Of a stretch of DNA of 64,000 nucleotides, positions 45,793 through 55,052 are shown in pieces. Positions within the stretch are counted from its first letter, which is position 1. The number at the start of each line of letters is the position of its first letter. Position numbers and translations under genes: made by a program. The stretch comes from Daedaleopsis sinensis (Eukaryota; Basidiomycota; Agaricomycetes; Polyporales; Polyporaceae). The DNA is taken from NCBI GenBank assembly GCA_033807695.1, contig CM066304.1, positions 1,426,001-1,490,000 of the forward strand. Reading direction: 5' to 3'. The notes beneath the pieces are model-generated. The model searched no databases and was not told where the DNA came from. It was given only the letters and a program-made list of their open reading frames with translations.

Positions 45793-48700
45793 ATGGCAAG
45801 ACTCTGCTCTCTTTGCACCCGCTCCTTCCCAACAGCTCGCGGGTTTTCTCAACACCGCAACCACTACCACCGCTACCCGAAACCCACGCCGCTGCCTTCA
45901 CGATTCCGTTTCCATCCGCATCTCACCGGTCAGTCCACATCCTTGCCAGGGTGTCATGTCCGTCTGCGACTGCTGACTTTGAGTACCATCACTACCATTA
46001 CACCGCAGCACAACCATGTACCGTAGACGGCGCGCCTCTACCGCAGAACACGCCTCCGCCTGCCCGCGACGACTCATGGGACTTTCATCTGTTCCCTGAC
46101 CGCCCGACATTCGAATTCGCGGAGCTCGTATTCGAAAAGATGGAAAATTCGCAGGGTGACCTGGATCATCTCCTCCGGGTCCTGCTGGCAAGGGATATCC
46201 TCAACGGTCATCACAATACCCCTCCGATCTTCAAAAGTGCGGTGCATATGGACGCATCCATTGACCGTATCGAACACGGTGCTGAGGTGGGATGGATCAG
46301 CGTTGCGTTTCGTTATTCAGGTCCCATAGATGCGAACTCACCGAAGTGGAAACGCGAGACCTATGTCCTGCATTGTCGCCCCTCGCTTGACGCTATCCGG
46401 TCCATGGTGCAAAGTCCGGACTTCGTGAATACGTTCGACTATGTTCCATACCAGGAGTATGTCCCGAAGACGTCAGGAGGGATGGAGAGACGGTTCTGCC
46501 ACATGTTATCAGGCCAGTGGGCGTACGACAAGGCGGTGAGTGAACGAAGTTTGTGATACTTTACCGTCTACATCCCAATCTATTGCTATTCAGACTAAGA
46601 TCGCGCTGGATCCGGATACGCATGGTGCGATGCTCCTCCCTGTAGGCCTTGGTGCCGACAAAACGACGGTGTCAGTTGCCACAGGGAACCAAGAGTTCCA
46701 TCCGGTGTATGCGTTCATCGGCAACATCCACAACGAGATGCGTCGAGCACATCGTGACGCTGTGATGCCCATCGCCTTTCTCCCCATCCCTAAAGGTGTG
46801 TGATTACGCGATACTCTCGATGCGAGAAACATACCGACTGTATGTATTACTAGGGGAACGTGGGGACGATGACAGTGACGAGTTTCGCATATTCAAGAAG
46901 CAGCTATATCACGCTGCGCTCGCCTACATCTTAGAGCCGCTACGCCCAGGTATGACGACACCACAAGTTCTCCGCTGCCCCGACGGCCACTTCCGACGTG
47001 CCATCTTCGAGATCGGCCCGTTCATTGCCGACTATCCCGAACAAGTCTACCTCGCGGGCATTGTCCAGGGGTGGTGCCCCAAGTAGGCCAGAATTCTCAG
47101 CAGTGACTTACTCGCTCTTCCTGCTGATACTCATGTCCCAGATGTCTAGCTCTACCGGACGAACTCGAAGACATCGGGGATCTAAGATTCCGCGAGCTCA
47201 CAGACGAGCTCGTAGCCACCTATAAGAATACCCTGCTATGGGACGCTTTTGGTATCAACGCCGACGTCAAGGTAAGTTCCCGCTACTTGTATTCTCACGC
47301 AATCTCTCACATAAAGCCTTATCCCCAGCCGTTCACTGACTACTTCCCCCGCGCAGATATTCATGAACTGCTCACGCCAGATTTATTGCATCAGCTCATC
47401 AAAGGGACCTTTAAGGACCACCTGGTGTCTTGGGTCGAGCAATATATCCACCTCACTGCTGAATCTGAATCTAAGGCAAAGAAGATATTGGACGACATTG
47501 ATCGGCGGTATGCCTATCATGTGTACTCAGCTATCGCTCACTCACAGTCTCCGCTCCACAGTATCGCTGCCGCTCCTTCTTTCCCTGGACTCCGACGCTT
47601 CCCCAATGGACGCAATTTCTCACAATGGACCGGAAACGACTCGAAAGCCCTCATGAAGGTACTGAACACATCCTCGAATCATTACACGCATGTGTACGTG
47701 CTCACCGGCAGCTATTTTAGGTATTTCTCCCCGCAATTGTGGGCTACGTGCCCGACCGAATGGTCCAGTGCATATCTGCGCTGCTGGACTTCTCCTATCT
47801 GGCTCGGCGATCCGCACACACCTCTACCGACCTGGAACTTATGCGACAGACTCTCACCCGGTTCCATGAGCTTCGCAGCATCTTCGAGGAAGCAGGTGTC
47901 CGGCCCGACGGGTTTGCTCTCCCCCGCCAACATGCCCTTGTGCACTACGTGCGTAGCATCCAACTCTTCGGGTCGCCGAACGGTCTCTGTTCCTCCATCA
48001 CCGAATCGAAGCATATCACCGCCGTCAAACATCCTTGGCGTCGCTCCAGCCACAAACAGCCCCTTGGGCAAATGATACGCACGCTCACACGCCTCCACAA
48101 GCTCGCGGCAGCTCGTGTCGAATTCGCGCGACGTGGTATGCTGCGGAGTGATGTGTACCAACATGCTCTTCGCACGATTGGTGTAGATCACGGGCTCGAC
48201 CGTGAACAGCTTCAAGACGAGCGTTTCAGGCACGAAGCCGAGGCCATGGCCACTGCAGACCCCAAAGCACATGTCTCGACAGTCTCTCTCAGCTCAAGGC
48301 CCAGTACGTTCACGCCTAACTCCACTCACACGTCTAGGTTCATCTCAGGCTGATCACCGGCCTACCGGTCTACAGCTCATGTCCGGCGTCTTGACACACT
48401 GATGGCTGAACGCGACCTGCCAGATCTGCACGCCCATTTGCGCAGATTCCTCCACGATCGACTCTTCCCGGAGTACGAGCTTGGGGAGGATATCCTGCTC
48501 ATTGACTGCCCAGACCTCACACTCGATACCCGGATCTCAGTCTACCACTCCGCCAGCGCCACCTATTACGCCCCAAGTGAGCTCGCGGGACCGGGTGGTA
48601 TGCACCGCGAATTTATCCGGTGCAGTCCTCGTTGGTACGGCTCGCGGCCACGGTACGATACCGTTTTGGTGCGGACTGATCCTGATGCGGTAGGCATGCT

Positions 48701-49031
48701 CGGAATGGCCGTAGCTCGGGTGCGCATGTTTGTTTCCTTCGTCTCCAACTACGTACGGTACAATGCTGCGGTTGTTGAGTGGTTCGAGCTTGACGGCGAT
48801 GCACCTGACCACGTCACAGGCATGTGGGTTGTAAAACCCGAGCGCGCACAGGGCAGACGCGTAATGGGGGTAGTCCCGTTGAGCAAGATTATTCGGGGCT
48901 GCCACTTGATTGGATACTACGACCACACCCGTATCCCCACACGTTTCCATTATGCAGACTCGCTAGACGCATTTCGCAGGTTCTATCTCAATTGGTTTGT
49001 AGATTATCACGCGCATGAAACCATTCTATAG
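45793..49031 (+). CDS. Plavaka transposase 2 (912 aa, nine exons, intact)
   Basis: Exons 45793-45928, 46009-46535, 46594-46795, 46854-47082, 47142-47271, 47329-47507, 47562-47658, 47721-48303 and 48376-49031; introns 54-80 bp, all GT-AG, every phase consistent, no premature stop. The N-terminus is a C2H2-type finger (CSLCTRSFPTARGFSQHRNHYH). Family-typical blocks follow: CTVDGAPLPQNTPPP, DPDTHGAMLLPVGLGADKTT, SVATGNQEFHPVYAFIGNIH, FIADYPEQVYLAGIVQGWCPKC, FPRADIHELLTPDLLHQLIK, GTFKDHLVSWVEQYI, FPGLRRFPNGRNFSQWTG, ALVHYVRSIQLFGSPNGLCS, SITESKHITAVKHPWRRSS, and near the end YHSASATYYAPSELAGPGGM and GMWVVKPERAQGRR. It should cut and paste the element in the nucleus. It is much shorter than transposase 1 and of a different Plavaka subgroup. 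Confidence 0.92.
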
Positions 49032-50619
49032 CTTCTCGTTCCAGTAATAGTAATTACATGACCAGTATGCGATACTTTATTTAGCCTCGAGTCCGAGTCT
49101 ATCAGTACATAATTGCTGATAACTGAGGGTGCTGACCGTACTGAGAGTGCTGACAAGATTTTGTCAGTAGGCTCAGTATCTCAGGTTCAATGCAGACTTA
49201 CTGATGCATGCCAACCTCCTACTCCAGCTCAGGACCGGCCACATTCCGCTCTACACGTTCCTTGAACGCATCGGGAAATCACTCACGACGACCTGCCCGG
49301 CATGCGAGGAGGCCCCGGAGACAGTTTCTCACTTCCTCTTGCACTGCCCCGCTTACGCTTTCCATCGCGCAGTCCATTTCGCCCCACTCGGCTTCTCTGG
49401 CCGCACCCTCAAGATTCTGCTCAACTCGAACGATGGCCTGTGCCCGCTTTTTGCATATATCAATGCCACAAACCGCTTCCGGAGGACGTTCGGGCAACTG
49501 CCGGCGCTGCGCGACGAAGAGACATGAGAAGTAGCCCTGACCTGAGATCTGACGCGTAGCTGACCTGCCGCTCACAGCATCGACCGCGCAAGCAGCCCAC
49601 ACGCAGAGGAGCCGACGCTGCTGCCACGATCGGGGACCCCCTCGGGAGTGGCAGCGGCGGCGGCCCCAGGAGACGAAGCTCTTTTTCTCTTTCACTTTTT
49701 CTTCTCCGGCCACGGCGCGCACTGTCCTTCTGTCCCGGGGATGGTGGAGTTATGACGGGGGGCGGGGTAACCGCACCTCGTATCCCGCCTGCAGAAGAGA
49801 CAGAGATCCAGGAGCGCATGTACGCTACCCACAGACTGCCGTGGGTTTATAAGCCATTGCCCTACCACTCGATGGTCGGGGGCTGTGAGGGCAGCGCGCG
49901 TCGGGGGGCCGTTTATGTATGTCTCTATCTCATCTATGCTACTCATCTCTTCCTCCCCCTACAGTACTACAAGGCTACGGCCGACCTTCACCTATATCTA
50001 ATGGCCATAGTCGTTGCGCCCCGACCATCACTTCCACCCCCCTGCTTGTGTTTCGAGATTCTCTCTGGCATTGGACATTCGCGTAGCTACCTTGTATAGT
50101 ACTGCCTACCATAGGGCTTGGCCCTCGCGGGCGGTAAACCAGGATTACAAACAAACAAACAAACAAACACCGACGCCGACGGCTCCATGCACGAGGATCG
50201 CAAAGCGATCTCAGGCTACGCGTTTCTCATCGATGGGGGAGCCGTTTCTTGGAGCTCCAAACGCCAGGAGCTCATCTCACTGTCGACGACCGAATCCGAG
50301 TATGTCGCCATTACTCACGCATCAAAAGAAGCCCTTTGGCTTCGTTCACTTATCGGACAGGTCTTCGAGCCTTTCGCTGGACCGACGCCTCTCAATTCCG
50401 ACAACCAATCCGCCATCGCCCTGGCCCGTGACCACCAGTATCACGCTCGGACGAAGCACATCGACATCCGCTTTCACTTCATCCGTTGGGTGATTGAAGA
50501 CAAAAAGATCCAGTTGATCTATTGCCCCACCGACGACATGATCGCCGACGCTCTCACCAAGGCCCTTCCCTCTCCGAAGGTGAAGCATTTCGCTTCTGCC
50601 CTCGGTCTCCGCCTAGCTT

Positions 50620-50628
50620 GAGGGGGAG
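50620..50628 (+). promoter_or_regulatory. Copia polypurine tract
   Basis: GAGGGGGAG directly precedes the 3' LTR (TGTTGGAGC) and overlaps the pol stop codon TGA (50619-50621). It should prime plus-strand DNA synthesis. Confidence 0.85.
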
Positions 50629-50797
50629 TGTTGGAGCAACAACCCGAGGCTTGACCTCGGGCCCCTGTCCTGCTGCGCTACCGCCCCATCTCCTGCATCC
50701 TTTTACTTCTCTTTGCCCTCTGCCCATCCTATTCAATTCTCATCGCCTCCCGCCGCATGTCTGTGATGTGCGCGGGTTTCCCGTCGAGTCTCATACG
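50629..50797 (+). repeat. Copia 3' LTR, first part
   Basis: It matches 29600-29768 of the 5' LTR with a single C/T difference, and is then interrupted. Confidence 0.95.
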
Positions 50798-52885
50798 AGT
50801 TCTGCTGCGACCGTTTCTGCGACCGTCGTCTGCTTCGCGATATCACCGCTGCTCCCGTGTTCGCCAACAGCGTAGCACGCCTGCAGCTCTACTCCACTTA
50901 CCCTCGGTCTAACCGCATTCGACCCCTCTCGAGGCCACAGAGAATCGGGAGAAGTCGTTCGCGGAGCTTGTACTCGCTCATCTGTTCATCTATTCGCGCT
51001 TTGACGGACATCTCTCATCGCTGCGGTATTCCACGATCTGCATCTTGTCGCCGGCTCACCGGTCCAGAGACGACACAGCTTGCAGCGTGTATGATGCCAT
51101 CGCCCAACTATCATTTTGCCGTGATACTCCCGGACTATGGCAAGTGTCCGCGTCCTGGCTGCTGCTGCGTGCAGCTTGTGCTACAGGCATGATAATGTAC
51201 GTACGCGACCTGCGCTTGCTACTTAGCTAAACAGTAAGGACTTCCACCAGGCTTCCACATCCTCCATGGTTTCAAACACTCGTGTGCTCACGAAATCACC
51301 GTCCTTGCTTCTCAGTGCTTCTCAGCTATCGACGTGAGCGATAACAGTCTCTGAGCCTACGAATAACCTCCCCGCACCATCATCCCTACCGTTTGGCAGC
51401 GATCTCTCCGACTTCCCCGTTGACTGTCGTAAATCCGGCGCAACGAGCAAGAAAAGAACTACTGCCTGCTACTCAGCAGATGCCTGCAGTGTGCGGATGC
51501 CTGCAGTGCAGATGCCCGCGCTCGTGAAAGAAGCGGAAGCCATGGTCCAAGTTCGGGCACCTTCGCCCTCAGCACCCCACTACAAACTTCAAAGCTCGCA
51601 ACCTGCTCGCGACTTCCCATCGGAAGGCTTTAGCTGGCGAATCACGTTGATCTTTGCGATGGATGGCTCGCTGCGTTGCCGGATGTACCCCGGTGGTAGC
51701 CTTCAAGTTCAGGCGCTGTACTGTACAGCCGGAGCGTTGCAGTACCTCGAGCCTTCCACCCGACCCGGACCTCACTGTCACATTACTAGCCCTGTTACTT
51801 TTCCGTATTCGGATGACATAGGCGAACACACGACGAGGGCGGAGACACGAATCGTGAATGACAAATGGGGAAAGAGGGCATAAATTTGATCACCGGTGAG
51901 TAGCATTGTATCATCCCTACGCCAATTTGCCGTCCTCTCTGCAAAGCACTCCATCGGTGACGAATGAGGAACATCTGCGAGCCCCTACTACCATATCTAC
52001 CGTGCAAGCTCGGCCGTATTTTACGTGTGAGGGCTCTTTCGGACAACACCACAGGTCCACTGGCAGGATGACAGCGACAGTCTGCGATGAGTCTGTATGC
52101 GAGCTATTGTGAGGCATCTATGCGACCCATCTCACACGCACGTCCGACCACTCGCGTCGCGCGAGTCGCTAGCCAAATTTTCATACTCAGGCTGTCGAAG
52201 CACTCCGTCGAACATGCCCACCCATGCCCTGTCTTCGAAGAGCCTGTTGGTTCTGCAAAAAGCGATGAGCAATAGAGGAGAAAGTCCATGGTCTTCTTGA
52301 ATCTGTGGATACCCGTGCGGTCCACTGTCATGAACAGCTATACATGCAGGCCGCTCGGTTTTCCAAGGTGACCTGTACAGAGTACGCCACCGCCTATCCT
52401 CCGAGGTGTTCGAATTCTCGGACTGCCTTCTGAAGCAGGATGACATTGGCTTGCCTCTATTACTACTATTAGCCCACTACGTTTATGACGTATGATCCTC
52501 GAAATTGCTCTTTCAGTCCCTCCTGTTAGTCGATGATTCGGCCTTACTCTCACTCGAAGAATAGTTCTGTAATTACAGGCATCAGTACTAGTAGAGTAAG
52601 AGCGAGGCAGTACAATCGCTAACTATACGAGTGCTCAATACGATGGTGTACCGAGTCGCGCCTCCTGGTTGTAGTGGACCTGGACGGCCTTCGTTACGTG
52701 ACGTGCGAAGACGTCAAGGCGAGCTATTGGCTGGTGCTCACAAGCACAAGGGAGACGGTTCGCGGGGACACTTCTCTATGTGAGACTCGTGGCGAGCGGT
52801 GAGTATAGCGCGCTACTAGTCGGAGGGACTAGCGGCACAGACGCTTTACCACGCTTACCGAAGCCCCTCCTCCTCCTCCTCCTCC
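50798..52885. other. Unexplained 2088-bp insert in the Copia 3' LTR
   Basis: The LTR breaks after ...TCTCATACG and resumes at TCCCGCGCGC with no base lost or duplicated. The insert starts AGTTCTGCTGCG and ends in a CTC microsatellite (about 52867-52885). No inverted ends, no target duplication, and no recognised protein; a plus frame at about 50950-51190 (SVYDAIAQLSFCRDTPGLW) is protein-like but unassigned. It may be filler DNA from break repair or an element without duplication. Confidence 0.75.
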
Positions 52886-53194
52886 TCCCGCGCGCAAGAG
52901 CGCCTACGTTACTTATTATAGTATTACGATTAGCGCTCTCCGCCTCTCACATATACTCGCTCCCTCCCGTTCGCTCGTCCCTCAGTCCTGCCCACATCCG
53001 TGTGCTCCGTACTGAGGGTACGCTTTTCCATTCGTTCTCGTATGTCTACACCAGTAGCTAACTCATCCTGTACCAGATCTGTTCATCTGCCTACAGGTAC
53101 AGAATATATCAGTCCTGCCCACATCCGTGTGCTCCGTACTGAGGATCTGTTCATCTGCCTACAGATCTACGCTGCACGCCTACAGACTCCTATA
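52886..53194 (+). repeat. Copia 3' LTR, second part
   Basis: It matches 29769-30077 of the 5' LTR with one A/G difference and ends CTCCTATA before the target duplication AGCAC. Confidence 0.95.
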
Positions 53195-53199
53195 AGCAC

Positions 53200-54499
53200 C
53201 GTGCTGTATATACAGGATGGATGCGGACGCGGACGCAAGCCATCATCAACCTCACCGCTCTATGTGGAGGATTGCGAAGGCGGTCTGTGCTTAGTCGTAC
53301 GTCGCCTCGGGCTGGCTATCAGTGCGCTCGTGCCAGTCGGAGGCTCCATTGAAGGATCGTCCGGTCTCTTCCCCCGTTCAGTAGGTCCTCACTGTCTGCC
53401 TGCCAGTGGGGGAGGCTAGGAGGCTCCGAGTCGTCGGCTGCCTGACCGGCCGCAAAATCCACCCACATCTCGTTCTCGGTAAAGCCGTAAGTCCCCGGCG
53501 CAAGTAGTATACAGTGTACCACTACTACTTAGTAACTTCATCTAATCATGCATGCGCAGGCTCTCGGACCTCACTTGCTCGATAACTATCCGCCATGAGC
53601 AGACACTCGTCGAGTCTCGACGGTGCGCCGTGTCATCTATGCTTACTTGCTTACTTGCACTTGCTAGAAACCATACCGTGACATAAAGCCAAACTGACAT
53701 GGTCGTCCGAGTCGGCGCAGATATGCTACAGTGGCGGATAAACATCTTCACAGTGTTCTTTTGTCTCCGAGTCGCCTAGGCAGACGGTGAAGGACCTATT
53801 GACTTGCGGGATGGACGGTAGGTGTCGTTTGCCTTTCGAAAGACTTCTGCGCGATCAGCTCTTCGTGCGGGTAAAGGTGGCTGGCGGCATCGAGGATCGT
53901 ATACGTATCCCCGTCGATTCGTCCGTTATCCCGGGCCCCCGTCTGTTCCATCGGCTATGCTCATCGACATGTACATGTACATGTACATCCGCGCACATCT
54001 CGTCTCGTCTCGTCTCGTCCCCGAGTCGTCGCTTGTACATATGACCACCCATACGTGCGTCTGGCCTTGCGCGCGGTCTCAGGAAGAGGTGCCGGTGAGT
54101 GGTTGCACACGTACAATTGCGACCCGCCGGAAACAATCCTGCCACCAGGTTCACATCGCCATCGCCATCGCCAACAGTCCACAACTCGCGATCGTATACT
54201 TACCAAGGTACCGTCAGATCCAGATCTGCCACATAGTAAGTATACGGTATAGCATAAATGTACTTACATGTATCGATAATCGCTCACACCCGTCACGGTC
54301 ATCTGGATTCTGCAGATCACACGAAGCACGAACGAGCTCCCGTCCGCGCCCATCGCACCTCGGCCCACAGCCCCGGTATCTCGCCCGCCGCCCGCCGCCC
54401 GCCCGCCAGAACGCATCATCCCCGCCCTTGTTCTCCTCACACCAACGCCACGGAGTGTCTCAGTCTGCCTCGCGCGCGCGTCCGGACGCGCTCGATGAT
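53200..54499. other. Intergenic with short microsatellites
   Basis: No gene seen. ACATGT/GTACAT repeats and TCTCG repeats lie at about 53968-54020. Confidence 0.45.
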
Positions 54500-54960
54500 A
54501 GATGCGCGCCTCAGCCAGCTCGACGTCCACATGGATGCCCGCGGGCGTACGGAGGTTGCGGAGGATGCATATGCGCCAGTCGTGCACGCCGTCCGCGGCG
54601 AGGCACACCCTGCCCCATCCCCCGTGCGCGGACGTGCGCGCGAGTACGTGCAGGTGCCCGTGTCCCGGGGCGTCGACGACGTCCGGCTCCTGTCCCCGTA
54701 GAAGTCGAGCGCGTGCGGGAACGCCCAGCGCGCGTCCGCTGCGCCTCGTCCCCGGCCCCGGGAACGCACGTCGCGCGCGGGACGCCGGCGTGGTCGAAGT
54801 GGATGTGCGAGGGGCAGACGTGCGCGACGTCCGCGCGCAGGAGCCCGCCACGCTCAAGCTGGCAGCGCCGGATGTCCGCGCCGGGCAGGCGCATGCCCAT
54901 CTCCGCGGTGAGCGCAATGCAAACCTTTCAAGCATCATACGACCGAAACGCTTTGCGCAC
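54500..54960 (-). pseudogene. Metallo-beta-lactamase-fold hydrolase fragment
   Basis: The minus strand encodes MGMRLPGADIRRCQLERGGL then ADVAHVCPSHIHFDHAGVP, whose SHIHFDH is the metal-binding HxHxDH motif of the metallo-beta-lactamase superfamily, lactonase-like branch. The match then moves to a second frame (ARWAFPHALDFYGD) and a third (EPDVVDAPGHGHLHVLART, then WRICILRNLRTP), so at least two frameshifts break it. No later metal ligands or full C-terminus were found. A dead gene; the former substrate is unknown. Confidence 0.72.
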
Positions 54961-55052
54961 CGAAGACGTTCCACCATCAAAGGGAATAATATTGTATGCA
55001 GTATAGGAATGTGCCTGAAAGTTTCCTGTAGTCCACCAGCCGAAGCTAAGTT

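Larger units (their letters stand above)
42526..49206. mobile_element. Plavaka-type DNA transposon 2 (6681 bp), apparently intact
   Basis: The ends are CATCAGTAGACCTGCAATTC on the left and, reverse-complemented, CATCAGTAAGTCTGCATTG on the right. The 2-bp duplication CA lies at 42524-42525 and 49207-49208; excision restores the non-LTR ORF2 exactly. It contains a companion gene (minus) and a transposase (plus) head-to-head, both free of lesions in my models. Sub-terminal GTCAG/CTGAC words cluster at the left end (about 42557-42682, at least six) and the right end (49130-49170, three). It could be autonomous. Confidence 0.92.
38993..49527 (+). pseudogene. Non-LTR ORF2 (endonuclease, RT, RNase H), interrupted by Plavaka 2
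   Basis: Read 38993-42525 then 49209-49527, one frame of about 1283 residues when Plavaka 2 plus one CA is set aside (LPRRH|ANLLLQLRTGH). Domains in order: AP-type endonuclease (IWQQNINKSLDGQLELL, AIQEPYLDH, WLGDFNRHHPSWDD, RPDNVFCSE, LTDHFPI); RT (FKAPGPDAVPNEVYK, LLNCASKILSRCVAD, FLDIKSAFPAAVPE, GCPLSVILYAFYN, catalytic SMDDVALV); RNase H (YTDGSDIDGAVG, YEAEIVAT, LDNTAAIQ, WVPGHEDVEGNEAAD); and a C-terminal Cys/His part (CPACEEAPETVSHFLLHC). There is no ATG near the start; the frame opens with non-ATG codons right after the ORF1 stop, so translation must rely on frameshifting or re-initiation. The insertion removes only the last 107 residues. Confidence 0.93.
37135..50166 (+). mobile_element. 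Tad1-like non-LTR (LINE) retrotransposon, split by Plavaka 2
   Basis: A 12-bp target duplication ACACCGACGCCG flanks it (37123-37134, 50167-50178) within the Copia RNase H region. It has a 5' leader, two ORFs, a 3' UTR from 49528 and a tail of CAAA repeats (50147-50166) in place of poly(A). Its own length is about 6.35 kb once Plavaka 2 is excluded. ORF order (zinc-knuckle ORF1, then endonuclease-RT-RNase H ORF2) fits the Tad clade of filamentous fungi. Confidence 0.92.
30208..50621 (+). pseudogene. Copia Gag-Pol polyprotein, interrupted
   Basis: Segments 30208-31912, 33916-35999, 36726-37134 and 50179-50621 form one frame of 1547 codons once the insertions are set aside. Gag holds a CCHC zinc knuckle (CWNCNGRGHKEDQC); the protease has DSGASHHM; integrase has an HHCC finger (HRRLGHIP...CDTCVRAKS) and the DDE core (HSDLWGP, NTDRGGEYLSEEF, SERLNRTLMEKVR); RT has DVKSAYLNGEF and VVHVDDLTIVA; RNase H has YTDAD, SWSSKRQELISLST and TESEYVA. 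It would be cut by its own protease and copy the element's RNA in cytoplasmic particles. Lesions: TGA at 34755-34757 and 35292-35294, both probably from TGG, plus three insertions. Without them the element would be nearly intact. Confidence 0.93.
29600..53194 (+). mobile_element. Ty1/Copia LTR retrotransposon carrying nested insertions
   Basis: The 5' LTR is 29600-30077; the 3' LTR is 50629-50797 plus 52886-53194. Target duplication AGCAC flanks it at 29595-29599 and 53195-53199. The two LTRs (478 bp) differ at only two positions I can see, so insertion was recent. Internal order is Gag, protease, integrase, RT, RNase H, which defines Copia. Total span 23.6 kb, but the element itself is about 5.8 kb; the rest is four insertions. 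It lies just upstream of a tRNA-Tyr gene. Confidence 0.95.

Noticed and set aside
49204..49527. Independent 107-aa gene
   Set aside because: It is the displaced C-terminus of the LINE ORF2, cut off by Plavaka 2.
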